A stretch of DNA of 64,000 bases from Pleurodeles waltl. Its lineage: Eukaryota > Chordata > Amphibia > Caudata > Salamandridae. The position numbers and the translations under genes were made by a program. Every line of letters begins with the position of its first letter. The first letter of the stretch is position 1. This document shows positions 22,906 through 33,919 of the stretch, piece by piece. Location: positions 848,537,760-848,601,759 of the forward strand of contig NC_090447.1 of NCBI RefSeq assembly GCF_031143425.1, read 5' to 3'. Under the pieces are notes generated by a model that was not told the DNA's origin, searched no databases, and saw only the letters and a program-made list of their open reading frames with translations.

Positions 22906-25080
22906 TAGGGTCCAGCCTGCGTTGCATGCGCTCGCGCATGCGTATAGCAGCAAGACTCTTTTGTATTTAGAAAAGGGCTCGGAGCCCTGTCAACATCACG
23001 TCAGTGTTCTTTATTGGCTCGTCGGCTTCCCTAATAAAATCCGCTTGCTTTCAGTAGCGGAAGGCACGCATACGTCATGCCTTTTCCGGTGGCTAGCCCT
23101 CGTCGAGCGCAGCGACCAAGTACGGAAAACATGCGAGGCTCGCTGTTTTCTGTTCGGCTTGTGGACTCCTTTTTCTCTATTTTCCTAGCGCGATTTCGCT
23201 TGGCAGAAGTCGAGCGCTTTACATAGTTGATTTCTTTTTTTTTGTTGCTTTTTTTGCTTGCCGTGGCTCGTGTATCAGCACGGCGCCCACTTCAGGGACG
23301 CCGTGCTTCATGTCTGATATGGCGAAATATTCATATATATAAAATAACACTTAAAATTTGCATACAGGATTCGTGTGAGACGTGCACTGTTTAAAGGCTT
23401 ACAACTGACCGAAATTGATTGCTTGGAGGAGTTGCAGAGCATCAGGTATAATTACAGCTTTGCCATCCTTTGAGATGTTTGAATCTCGGAAATGTTCTTG
23501 GTAGAACAACAGCAGCCCTAACAAAACCTCGAGATTAGCCGAAGGAATACCAATTTAGCCATTGTACGAAGTAGACCTCCTTAAATTTCTGCTGCTGAGA
23601 GGGAGTGTTGTGTCAGAGGCAAGTTAGGTCAAGATGTATTCGGACTGAGATTTCTGTGAACCTCCAAAATATATTAAGTAATCAGTGGTATTGCATCAAA
23701 CGTTAATTCTTTTGGTATTTATTTTGAACTCTTCATAACTAAACCCTTACACCCTACCTTCTCCTCCCACGCCTGACCCCAACCGTTAGTACGAATGGCC
23801 AGTTGTTAAAAGGGGCATGCCGGCCCTTCTCTGGGTTTCTAACAATGCCCCTTTAAATGTGCCTCATATAAGCTGCCTAACATGAGCAAACGCGAGACCC
23901 GTTGCATTGTGCCTCTCTTTCTTGCTCATGGCGGCAATGGCACTTTGAATTGAATCAAATGTTTTACTTTTCAATTTCTGGTTGAGAAAGCCGTGCGAGC
24001 ATGGTTAGTGGTGGAAAGCACACTTGCCATATTTTCTACTGATTCTTGCTCCTAAAAAAAAAGCCCACACTGCTATGTTTAAGTGTTTTTATTTTTTGTT
24101 GGGGGGGGGGGGGGGGGAGGGGGGTTTAACCGTTTTGAACTTCCTCCGAAAGGTTGCTTTACAAGAGGGTTGGGGATAGGCATTTTGGCCGCTTATTGGG
24201 CATGTTTAAGTAGGCTGTTGTCTCTCAAGCATTGTTTGTCTTCTGCGACCAGATAATTGCATCTGAACACGCTGGCAGGATCAAAGCGTAGAAAAAGATA
24301 AAGTAAAGCAGAGCTTAATCACGAAGAAATTCCTATTACGTCCTTGACCTACTGTTATTGGTTCTTTTTAATTCCGGGGAATGTGGTTATTTTGCGTTGA
24401 TTACAGCCGTAAGTGGGAAGGCAGACGGTTTTCTTGCGCTTGTCACAGAAACGTTCATTGCCTTGAATGAGATTGTCTATTATCTTATTACCCAAAGCCA
24501 TCTTGGCTTTGCCCCACAGCTATTACAGTAATACTGGTATTTTGTTAAGAGGAAAAACACTTGAGAATGCCACGTTCGCAGCTCTGACCGCTGGGTGGCA
24601 CCAGAGGTTTAACTTGTAAAGCGGAGATGATCTCATCGTTGTATGGCCAAACCTATACACACCGATAGCACACGTTCTCCAGCTCGAAAATGCACCGTAC
24701 TCTGGATTATGGTCCATTCAGGATGTTGCTTTTACGTCACAGTGACAAATTACTTCATTTATTTTTTCAACATACATAAAGTGCTTGTATGAACCTTTGG
24801 TATTGCACGGGAAAATATAAGCATGTATTACCGCCTGCACTTAAATGTGCATACAATGCCAATTGACTTCATGTTCGTGTTTTTTACGCTTGATTTTTGT
24901 ACCATTACTCTCATCTATGTACAAGGCGTACATGCTCACGTGTAAATGTTGTACAAGGGGTCAAACTGATGTTTTAGGCTCGGGCAGATCAAGTGACTCG
25001 CTCAGAATCACAGGATTTGGATCCGGCGCAGGGGCTTGATCATGGTTCCACAGCTCCAAAGTGGACAGCTCCACCCGTAT
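22906..25080 (+). repeat. Unclassified dispersed repeat, long piece
   Basis: Parts of this stretch recur elsewhere in the window. The block at about 23050-23230 (TCATGCCTTTTCCGGTGGCT, GAGGCTCGCTGTTTTC, CAAGCGCTTT-like end) matches 61215-61400 (TCATCCTTTTTCCAGTG, GAGGCTCGATGTTTTC, CAAGCGCTTTGCATGAC). The phrase GAGCAAACGCGAGACCCGTTGCATTG near 23885 recurs in variant form near 25935, 57850 (inverted) and 61645. I see no protein domain in it. It could be the non-coding part or terminal repeat of a retroelement, but I cannot name the class. Confidence 0.5.
24101..24124 (+). repeat. Poly-G tract
   Basis: A run of 17 G, one A, then six or more G. It is the longest homopolymer G run in the window and has potential to form a G-quadruplex. 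It may also be a place where the assembly length is unreliable. Confidence 0.9.
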
Positions 25081-25904
25081 CAACACACAACAATGCAGAG
25101 GATGGTACTACAGTTTTCATACTTAATTACTGATAAGGGACGTTGTTTGCCCTTTTTCTTCAGTTTCACTGTGAATGCTTGAAAGATGGCTATTTTACTT
25201 ACACATACAGTCCAATTCGTCAAATGACAGCAACTGCCTTCACGCTCCTGTCCTTTGTATTGCACTTTTTGGTTTGGGAACCTTTAGGTACACACCATTT
25301 CTCTTCCTATTAATACACAAAGCTTTATTTTTCAGAAATAAAAAACCTTGACACTTTGTTGTATGTGTTTTTTGTTGAAGTACTCTATAGGATGACGTGT
25401 TTCCAGGTCCTTCCCTTGATGTGCTTCTCTCCCTGGCCTCCATTTCGCTCTTTCGTACCTGTTGGCTTTTGTCACCCTCCCTGTTGTTGCTTGCCTGCCC
25501 TCCTCTGGCTGTCAGTATTGCTGCTAGTGCCCACCCTCCATCCATGTTGTTGCCTGCCCCACACGTTGTCGGTGTTGTTGCTTGTTTTCTGTTGTTATAC
25601 TGCCCCTTGTTAATCCATGGTGTTAATCCATGGTGGTTATACAACCAGCTTTATGGCAACCGGTTTGAAACCAGGTAAGATTAGCACCATCATGCTTCTT
25701 ACTGCTATGAAATACCCACGAGCAGTGTGGCTAGGTGACTAGACTCCTTTTCTCTTAGCTGCAACATGTCCATATCTGGCACTTTGCGATAGAGGAAGGA
25801 GGTAAATGGAAGTGCTTTAGTTATATTCAGGGCCACTGGAATTATGTTGCTGGAGAAGACCAAATTATGAGGCTGGGTTGATCAATTTATGTGGTAAGAA
25901 AAGT
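25081..25904. other. Mostly unassigned; short direct repeats
   Basis: A TTGTTGCTTGCCTGCCC-type phrase near 25482 recurs about 64 bp later as TTGTTGCCTGCCCC, and GTTAATCCATGGT is duplicated at 25613-25640. A 134-codon frame is open on the minus strand (25240-25644) but overlaps these repeats, is compositionally simple and resembles no protein, so I do not call it a gene. Confidence 0.4.
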
Positions 25905-25976
25905 TATGAATTTACAACGCCAATAGCTCTAGCTCAAGCAAATGCGAGACCCATTGCATTGCAAATGCTTGTTATT
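25905..25976 (+). repeat. Short piece of the unclassified dispersed repeat
   Basis: The phrase AATAGCTCTAGCTCAAGCAA followed by ATGCGAGACCCATTGCATTG and CAAATGCTTGTT is a close variant of 61628-61682 and of the inverted copy at 57830-57900. The part beyond it does not match those copies. Confidence 0.75.
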
Positions 25977-26370
25977 GATGCTGCTGATGTACTCTGCAGG
26001 AGTAACGCCAAAATATTGGAGCTTCTCCTGAAGAGTACATTTGGGCTTTTTATAAATAATGGAAGCCCTCTTTTAATGCCTGCTCTAAGCAGGCGTTAAA
26101 GTGCTGTAAAAAATGACACAAAGAAATCTGTTAGATTTCCTTGCGCCATTTTTTTGGCCTCCCCTAATGGGGGAATGCCCCCTTTTCATACATTATGCCT
26201 GGCACAAGCATAATGTAGCGCAAAGGTTTACAAAGTGGCGCAATGCATGCAGTGCGCCACTTTGTAAATATGTCACAAGAATTTGGGCTTTGTTGGGCCA
26301 CGTTAGCATTAAAAAAAAAGATGACGCTAATTTGGCGCAAGGTGCCGCTAGAGGCTTATAAATATGCCCC
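25977..26370 (-). mobile_element. Harbinger-like hairpin MITE with one clear end
   Basis: The right end reads GCTTATAAATATGCCCC, similar to the ends of the 0.92-kb family, and is followed by TTA. The interior has the same hairpin style: CCTGCTCTAAGCAGG near 26072 and a near-perfect palindrome at 26227-26268 built on TTTACAAAGTGGCGCA. I do not find a matching left terminus, so the start is approximate and the copy may be truncated. No transposase is present. Confidence 0.6.
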
Positions 26371-26373
26371 TTA

Positions 26374-26979
26374 GTGTTCTATCAAATTATAGTACATAAA
26401 GTGTTATAGATTTGCAATTAATACTAAATGAAGCACACATTTATAAATGACAAACGTGCATTCAAATACATAAATAAGTGAAATACAAGGATACTTAGGC
26501 AGAACATTGAAAGCACACATCAACTGGTCCAAAATATTCGAACGCCATTGTTTCAGAAAACGGTCGACTTGGTTTCCCACTAGACACTCGTATTTCCACC
26601 AGAGTAAATCAAAGAGGTTTTAGTGTGGTTCCAATAAAAGGAAGAGGAGGTGAAAGAGGAAGATTGCTGTTGCCAGGTACCGTTTGCAACAACTCTGCTC
26701 CTGAAGGTCTATTTTATGTGTATGGGCAGTTGGATAAGCTGTAATGGTTGTTGCTGGCGAACAGAGAAGCCCACAGAGTAGCCCCAAAACCTCTGATACT
26801 GCTGGTGAAAATGCTGCACTAAGGTTTCAGAGCAGGAGCGTCCTTAGTACCAAAGAGCGAGGCTCCATCAAAGAGCATATCCTCTATAATAGACTGACGT
26901 TACTAGAAAATCCTGCTGAGCAGACCCGAAGTATCTGCAAACAAAAATACTAGTTCCCGTAGTATGGTCAACAAAATAC
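26374..26979. other. Unassigned sequence
   Basis: I recognise nothing in this interval. It ends at the target duplication of the next Harbinger-like element. Confidence 0.4.
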
Positions 26980-26982
26980 TTG

Positions 26983-27902
26983 GGGCCATATTTATACTTT
27001 TTGACGCAAAACTGCGCTAACGCAGTTTTGCGTTAAAAAAATTAGCGCCAGCTAACGCCATTCTGAAGCGCCATGCGGGCGCCGTATTTATTCAATGACG
27101 TTAGCCGGCGTTAGCCGCCGGCGCTGCCTGGTGTGCGTGAAAAAAAATTACGTACACCAGGCAGCGCCGGTGTAGGGGAATATGGAGCTTGGGCGCCAAA
27201 AAATGGGGCAAGTCAGGCTGAGGCAAAATGTTCGCCTCAACCCGATTTGCGCCATTTTTTTCGACTCCAAACCCCCATTGAAATGACTCCTGTCTTAGCA
27301 AAGACAGCAGTCATGCCCCCTTGCCCAATGGCCATGCCCAGGGGACTTCTGTCCCCTGGGCATGGTCATTGGGCATAGTGGCATGTAGGGGGGCACAAAT
27401 CAGGCCCCCCTATGCCACAAAAAAAAAAAAAAATTACTTACCTGAACTTACCTTAATGTCCCTGGGATGGGTCCCTCCATCCTTGGGTGTCCTCCTGGGG
27501 TGGGCAAGGGTGGCAGGGGGTGTCCCTGGGGGCATGGGAGGGCACCTCTGGGCTCCTTCCGAGCCCACAGGTCCCTTAACGCCTGCCTTGTCCAGGCGCT
27601 AAAAAACGGCGCTAAAGCGGCTGGACGTCATTTTTTTTGACCCGCCCACTCCCGGGCGTGGATTTTGCCCGGGAGTGTAAATACGGCGTACATGCCTCTG
27701 AGTCAATTTTTTAGACGGAAACGCCTACCTTGCATATCATTAACGCAAAGTAGGTGTCCACGCTAAAAAATGACGCAAACTCCATGGACTTTGGCGCTAG
27801 ACGCGTCTAACGCCAAAGTATAAATATGGAGTTAGTTTTGCGTCGGAATTGTGTAAAAAAAAACGACGCAATTCCGGCGCAAACAGAGTATAAATATGCC
27901 CC
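26983..27902 (-). mobile_element. 0.92-kb Harbinger-like MITE, copy 2 (inverted)
   Basis: This is the family of 14476-15395 in the opposite orientation: it opens GGGCCATATTTATACTT and closes with AGAGTATAAATATGCCCC. It is flanked by a perfect 3-bp target duplication, TTG at 26980-26982 and 27903-27905. Blocks run in reverse order to copies 1 and 3, including the AGACAG-stem hairpin near 27290 and the CTCCCGGGC/GCCCGGGAG pair near 27648-27677. No transposase is encoded. Confidence 0.9.
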
Positions 27903-27905
27903 TTG

Positions 27906-29079
27906 GAGCTTGAAGATTAATTTGGTCACATCTTGACCACCCTGAACTTATTTTAAAAAGCAGAGTGTAGATTCTCTGATAGAGTGGGTAGGACTTTGAG
28001 CACCATGCCCCAAAGGGCACGGTAAAAGGGAGCAGGCAGCCAAGAAGCATTCAAGAGGATACATTTTGTTTGCATATGCCATCAATCTGCTTTGTATTCT
28101 TGTCTTGGAAAGAAGAAGGTGAGAAATTAAAATTAAGCTGTCTGGTGATTAATGCTTTTTCAGGAACCCAGGGACCCGAGGAGCCAGTACAAAATGCCAG
28201 GCAACGGAGAGGCTATCAGCAAAAGACCTCTGGATTTGCAAATGCATAGCATTGTGAAAGTGGGGCCAACAGGGGGATGTCCTTAAAACAAGCATGTACG
28301 TTTGTTATATGGTACTACAACATTGGAGGGACTCTGGCAGAAGAAGGGAAGCAGCTGGCACTGGTGGATTAGAAACTCATGTCGCTAAAGCAAATGGCAG
28401 TACTAGTGTGATGGAAACCGGGACCTTCAGCAAGGGAATAGGAGAATGGTGAGTAAGGCAGATCAGACAGGCCGAGAAAGGCTCTACCAGGGCCAAGGTC
28501 GAAACCGCTGTCAGTAGTGTAGCTGGAGGCCCAGAGGGAAGCAGAGCTAATGTGAAAATGTGCTACAATGACACTTTCAAAACTTGATCTACTGCGGATC
28601 AAAATACGCTCCTGGGACTCTCATTGAATATATTTGTCATCATCAGAATGGGCTGATAGGAGGAAGATAAAGTCTGAGTCATGTTAGAGAGATACCGACT
28701 AAACAACATTGCCCAAAAACAAGAATGTCTGGAAGCCTACGATTATCATGTATGGTATTTTTATGCTTTTAATCAAAGCTCTGTCCTTTAACCTCAACTT
28801 ACCTGAAGAGGGTGAAGTGTAGTGGGAACAGCCTCGCATCATGTGTTCCACTGTTTTTAGTTTGGTCTCGAACTTCTTGCTCATCTTAGAATGTATGAGG
28901 CAGCATTCATCAAAGGATATTTAGCCATGTCCTAGTCCCAGAACGACAGACAGACAAGGTGCAGATTCTTGCCACACACTCTAAAGCTTGTAGTCTTTAG
29001 TGCCCACATCCTTGCTACACTGCTAAAACATTCAGAAGGAGTAAACATTTGAAGTAAAACAAAATCAAAGGAGCTGCGC
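27906..29079. other. Unassigned sequence
   Basis: I see no array, terminal repeat or protein domain in this interval. Short frames are open but unremarkable. Confidence 0.35.
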
Positions 29080-29510
29080 TTTGGATCCATGTCAATAGAT
29101 ACAGAAAAGGGAACCAGCATCAGTGTGCAGGTTGGTGCAGGAATGGAACCTCTAACCTCGATCTTACACCGGCAATATCGTATATCATTTGCATGCAGAT
29201 GGCATGCAGCTCTACCCCTCCCTAGATACCTCATCTTAATCGAACACTGATCAAAGTAAGAGAATGGCTGTCAACAAACCTCCTGAAACTCAACACATTG
29301 AAGATGGACTTCCTTCTCATTTCTCTTACACAAAAAACTGCCCTGCTATACACAATTGGCTAAGTTACCTAAGCTTTCTCGACTGCACTCCATAAATCAT
29401 TGACTATTTACCAAATTTCTCTGAATCTCTCCAAGCACCCGAACATGAGGGTTCACATTAACTCCACTACCAAGGGCGCTGTGTATCAAGTCAAGCTACT
29501 TAAAAAACAA
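29080..29510 (+). pseudogene. L2/CR1-like reverse transcriptase fragment
   Basis: In shifting frames on the plus strand I read YHLHADGMQLYPSLD near 29185, a decayed form of the SYHLYADDTQLY catalytic region. It is followed by LIKVREWLSTNLLKLN and later NMRVHINSTTKGAVYQV. This order (YADD box, WMxxNxLKLN, then a segment opening the thumb) is that of L2/CR1 LINEs. The catalytic aspartates are altered and both ends are missing. Confidence 0.7.
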
Positions 29511-30239
29511 AGGGCTGGTTTAGAAATTGGGGATGAGGGTACGCCATTGCAAATGCGATCTCCACCAAATTGAAGGTCTGTTCACCTGATTTACAGAAGG
29601 GTGTACCTTCAGTGTATAGCCACCAGAGACTACTACCTCTCCACTGTCTACATCCTGCTGCGTAGGCTAGACAAAGTAAAAACTGTGGGAGGTTTACTCA
29701 TGTGCCATGTCCGCCCGCCTGATGTAGAGTGGGCGAATACATGGCCAAGTTTTACTTTTCCAACCCACCACCCAAAACATGGCTGTACGTAAAAGTTAAA
29801 ACTTTGAATGACCCCCATTCCATAAGAGAAACCTCCATGGCAAGGAAGTCATTCGTTTTTTTATTTTCAAAAAGCAAAATCCTGCTTTGAGACTTATTTT
29901 AGAAAATAAATCAAAGAGAAAGTGTTCAGTGTGACCCCATCATGTTGATTGAGCTGCACAGCACACTTTCAATGCATTTACAGGTACCGCCGTCACTGCA
30001 GCTTTTGTTAATGCTAGAGATTCCCGCTGGGCCGACTGAGGTCTCTAAATTTGATGGGCGTAGTACCCTAGCTTTGGCGGGAATAAGATACTTTGCCATG
30101 GTGATAGTGTTAACACCGTCCACCAGACTCTAAAATGTCCCCACTGCCTTTTATTCCCTCACCTAACTTACAAACATGGTACAAGTACTTGTGATCTCTA
30201 GACTAGACTATAGTAGCGGAGTGCTAATCGCACTATGAA
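29511..30239. other. Unassigned sequence
   Basis: I do not recognise an element here. The beginning may be a separate small insertion because the LINE homology stops abruptly, but no inverted termini are evident. Confidence 0.35.
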
Positions 30240-31960
30240 AGATACATTGTACATGGTCTCCTTGAAGTCTTTCTGACCCAGCAACAAGTCACATAATTCA
30301 CACTATGATCTTGATGTTTCAGGCAACAGCTTTTCTTCCAGCACCAACAGTTCTGAGGTTACTAGAACTCTTGGCCTCGTATAGCTTGTTAGTACCATTC
30401 ACTGGATGGCACATGTGGGCACTGCAGGGGAACTTGCACCTTCAATAGGCCTAGCACTGAGGATGCCTTACGGATAAGATCTGCATTTATGAGGAAGATT
30501 CCCTGGATCTTCAGTGGTGAATGACACACAGCACTCTGACTTGTCACCAAAACAAAGAGTAGGTCTGTTGTATCTGGCCCTCACTGAATCGCACACATAA
30601 ATCTGTTGGCGCTGCATGCTATAAGATTGACTCTGAAGTCATTTCTGATGTCAGTTATGGGCAAGTCAATTCTAGTACTCATCCACAACGTGATTGTCTT
30701 GTGGTAGTGAAACAAGCAGGATGATGTAGGTTCACAGACTGTGTGGAAGCACTGGGAATTTGATGCTGGCGAGCTCTAAACAAGATTTTCCTGTTGGCAA
30801 GTTTTCTAGCAGGATCCCTTAATGTTAGAGTGAACATGCTCAGGAGCTATCATCTTGCTGACCATGAGTAGGTCTTCAGCAGGACTTATTTGTGGGGGTC
30901 TTTACCAGTAGGGCACACCCTTGGTGGATTTTTCATCACCTTTAACACGCTCATTGTCCCATCTTTTGTGCTTATCAGTGTCACCATCTGGTAGATGTGT
31001 TCTGCCTCCTAAATTCTTTCCACCCTCTGTCTCCAATCCCCAGTGTTCTGAGGAATGTCAGTCAGAACAAGTTCAACTCATTCAGCTGTCCCCCTGTTGG
31101 ATTCAGAGAGTTTGGTACTGCAAAGTCTGACTCTGAGCATTTGCGCTCCTCTTTGACACCTCCTTTGGCAGGACCAGATGCCTCAGCAGCAGGGAATAGT
31201 GTTCCAGATGAATGCCCATAATCTGTACCTTCAAGCATAGAGATTAAGCAGGACCAACTGAAAGGCGTTGACCTTCTGCCTGTAGTGGTGGATGTCTTTG
31301 TGCTGTCCTTCTTCCAAGCCCATATTCTGTGGTTGCAGGGCTCGCTTTGTTTCATGGTATGCAGCAACGTTGGCCAAGGTATTGTTATTTGTTTTGTCTT
31401 TGGCTGGCAGGGATTCCCTTGGGCACAGTTAAAGGTTATTTATCGACCTTTCCATCCTTTCTTCATCCTGTTCAGCCCTTTCAATTCACACGACCTGTAG
31501 TGATACATTTCCTAAAACAGTTATTGCACATATTTGCTCTAACTCCTTTTGTTATGCTAAAGTAAAACTTCAGTTTGGTCTTGTCCTTCCTGTTTGGTAC
31601 ATATTTTGTGCCACTATATAGCTACAGTCTACTTTACTTTTGCTAAAAACTGTGTTTCTCTTTGCAGTCACTTCTACATACCAAGTTGGCAAGCATCAGA
31701 CTTTGTCAGTTCATTGAACTGTATAAGGCCCTCTTACCAGACAAACTGTTCCTCTGTTGTGGGGTGTTCCAATGTTGGACATCTATCATGCTGCTGGATT
31801 CGGTTCTACCCATACTTTCAAAAGGCATCACTGTATTGATTCACAGATTGTCAGGGAGGGTCATTTTGCCCTTGACTTCCTCGAGTAAGTCCACTCCTGA
31901 GACACACTTCCCATTAAAGGGGAGTTCTTTGAAAGAGTTTATTGTTTCTTGAATGAGCAG
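30240..31960 (+). mobile_element. DIRS-like retrotransposon remnant (RNase H and tyrosine recombinase)
   Basis: Decayed coding sequence on the plus strand keeps the domain order of DIRS-type elements. Near 30830-31080 I read AHLADHE-like and FCLLNSFHPLSPIPSVLRNV, which resembles the end of the RNase H region. Near 31410-31545 come LGTVKGYLSTFPSFLHP and RPVVIHFLKQLLHIFAL, which resemble the N-terminal part of the recombinase. Near 31790-31870 comes HAAGFGSTHTFKRHHCID, its C-terminal catalytic part. DIRS elements integrate by a tyrosine recombinase instead of an integrase. At 31811-31840 the residue expected to be the catalytic tyrosine reads histidine. Many stops and frame changes are present. 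The assignment rests on motif order seen by eye. Confidence 0.55.
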
Positions 31961-32449
31961 TATAATTCCAGCTTGAATAGGCATGGGATCTATATTCTTA
32001 GAATATATTTTAGAAGGCTTTAGCTATTGTTAAAAAAGTTGTGAGACCGCACAGAGGAAGGATTAGTTAGTGCTTATAACTTCAGTAAAGAATTTCATGA
32101 TAAGAGAATTAGAATTTCAATTAACTGAATATACGCTTACTTTCTGGCTCTTTTCCATGTGAAGTACCCAGAAGCAGAAGACACACCAACATTTCAATTA
32201 ATTGTGCTGGAGACTCAGTTGTATCATCGAGTTGAGCCTAGCTCCCAGCTGGCATTGCATGAACGGTCAATCCAGTCTTTCTCTCGTAGGGGATTTCCAT
32301 GTATAGTCATGAGTGTTGAATAGTTCCGCCTGCGTGCGGGGACCCCAGAGCACTTTTTCCAATATGTCTTCTTAAGTGTTGATGTTTGCCTTTCTTAAGG
32401 AAGGCCGGAATAGACACTTAAGAATGTCATTATGCAACCTAAAAGATTA
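31961..32449. other. Unassigned sequence between two retroelements
   Basis: It lies just beyond the DIRS-like remnant and beyond the truncated Gypsy polymerase. A phrase GCGTGCGGGGACCCCAGAG near 32333 looks like retroelement terminal sequence, but I cannot pair it with another copy in this window. Confidence 0.35.
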
Positions 32450-33170
32450 GGCTACGTAATAGCTTAGTGATTGGTGCCACTGTCTGCGAGAAATGATCTA
32501 TGAACCTGCGATAGAAGTTTGCAAAACCTAGGAAGCATTGAACATCTCAAACAGTTTTTGGAATTGGCCAATCAGAGACTGCTTCTACTTTTCTCTCTGC
32601 CATGACCATGCCTTTTGGGGTAAGGATGACCCCTAAAAATTCTACGGTGTTAACGTGAAATTCACATTTGGTTAATTTGCAATATAGATGATGTTTTGGA
32701 AGAGCTGTGAGAATCTTCTTGACATGTTGCACATGTTCGACTTCGTTATCAGAATAGATTAGAATATCATCGATATAGACTATTACAAATATATCTAGAA
32801 ATTCTCTGAGGACACCATTCAAAAAGAACTGGAACGCTGCTGTTGTGTTATAAAGTCCAAAGGGCATGACTGTGTATTCAAATAGACCATATCGAGTTTT
32901 AAATGCAGTTTTCCATTTGTCGCCTTCTCTCATTCTGACTAACTGGTAAGCACCTCTTAGGTCTAACTTGTTGCAGATTTTGGCCTTTTTAACTTGATCC
33001 AACAAAACAGGAATCAAGGGTAATGGATATTTGTTTTTCACTGTGATTTTATTCAATCCTCTGTAGTCTATACAGGTTCGAAGATCCCCATTAGCCTTTG
33101 AGACAAAAAAAAGAGGAGATGCTGCAGGAGACTTGGAGAGTTAAAAAAATCCATTAGCTACAAATTGGTC
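32450..33170 (-). pseudogene. Gypsy reverse transcriptase, truncated
   Basis: The main open frame (33056-32547) encodes [14 protein letters not shown], then [13 protein letters not shown] (motif A, with the first catalytic aspartate), then [19 protein letters not shown], then the catalytic YIDD at 32766-32777, then [12 protein letters not shown] and VEFLGVILT. These are the standard motifs of Ty3/Gypsy polymerases in the right order. A frameshift separates this from the upstream [12 protein letters not shown] motif near 33090, and after 32547 the segment FANFYRRFI continues across a stop. The domain would copy the element's RNA into DNA. Confidence 0.9.
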
Positions 33171-33847
33171 TAAGTATTTCTTAGGTGTTGGTTTTCGTGT
33201 TCTGACAGGGTGTACACACGACAACTATGGAGTATAGCACCAGGAGTCAGATCAATTTGACAGTCATATGTTCTGTGAGGTGGCAAGGTTTCTGCTTCTT
33301 TTTCATCAAATACGTCTAGGAAGGATGAATACTGCCTGGGTAGCGCTACATTTTTTTCAGCAGCTGTGGCTATGTGAGTTTTGTAAGGAACTGTGACTCC
33401 CGTTGTCTGGAGAAATTTTTCTTTACACATGGGTGAAGAAAACATGATTTTTCTTTCTTGCCAGTCTATTACAGGGTTATGGTAACTCACCCAAGGCATT
33501 CCAAGGATGATCCCATACTGAGGAGCATGGATGACATCAAAGATTCATTTTTCTACGTGTTTGGTATCTTGATTCCCCTCTTTGCAGATCACAGACAAAG
33601 GGAGGGTCTGTAGAGTCACTGGACCTCCAGCTAGGAGCTTTCCATCCACAGCTTGTACTATTTCTGGTGTTTTCTTCTTCTTACATGGGATCCCCCATGT
33701 TTGTACCAATTGTGCATCGATAAAGTTGCCAGTAGCCCTGGAGTCTACTAAGGTTTTTTTTAGATAATTCATCTTTTTTACTAGCACTTCTATGTCTAAC
33801 TTGAGGTGCCTTGACTGTGAAGGGTCCATGGTTACACCCAAGAGCAA
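33170..33847 (-). pseudogene. Gypsy protease and protease-polymerase linker
   Basis: The frame 33847-33545 holds a retropepsin-like region, LVDSRATGNFIDAQLV, in which the usual DSG catalytic triad reads DSR. Loss of the glycine would be expected to inactivate the enzyme. The frame 33499-33170 continues with SYHNPVIDWQ, FLDVFDEKEAETLPPHRTYD and CQIDLTPGA. This is the conserved linker before the polymerase in this group. The two frames are separated by a frameshift or stop near 33540. Confidence 0.8.
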
Positions 33848-33919
33848 CCCTTCTTTACATCTTGAGTGTTCTAGTTTTCCGGCTCCATTTGTACATTGGC
33901 TACCACTTTCTTAGTGGAG

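Noticed and set aside
25240..25644. A 134-codon minus-strand frame as a gene
   Set aside because: It overlaps short direct repeats, has simple composition, lacks a recognisable domain and has no supporting context.
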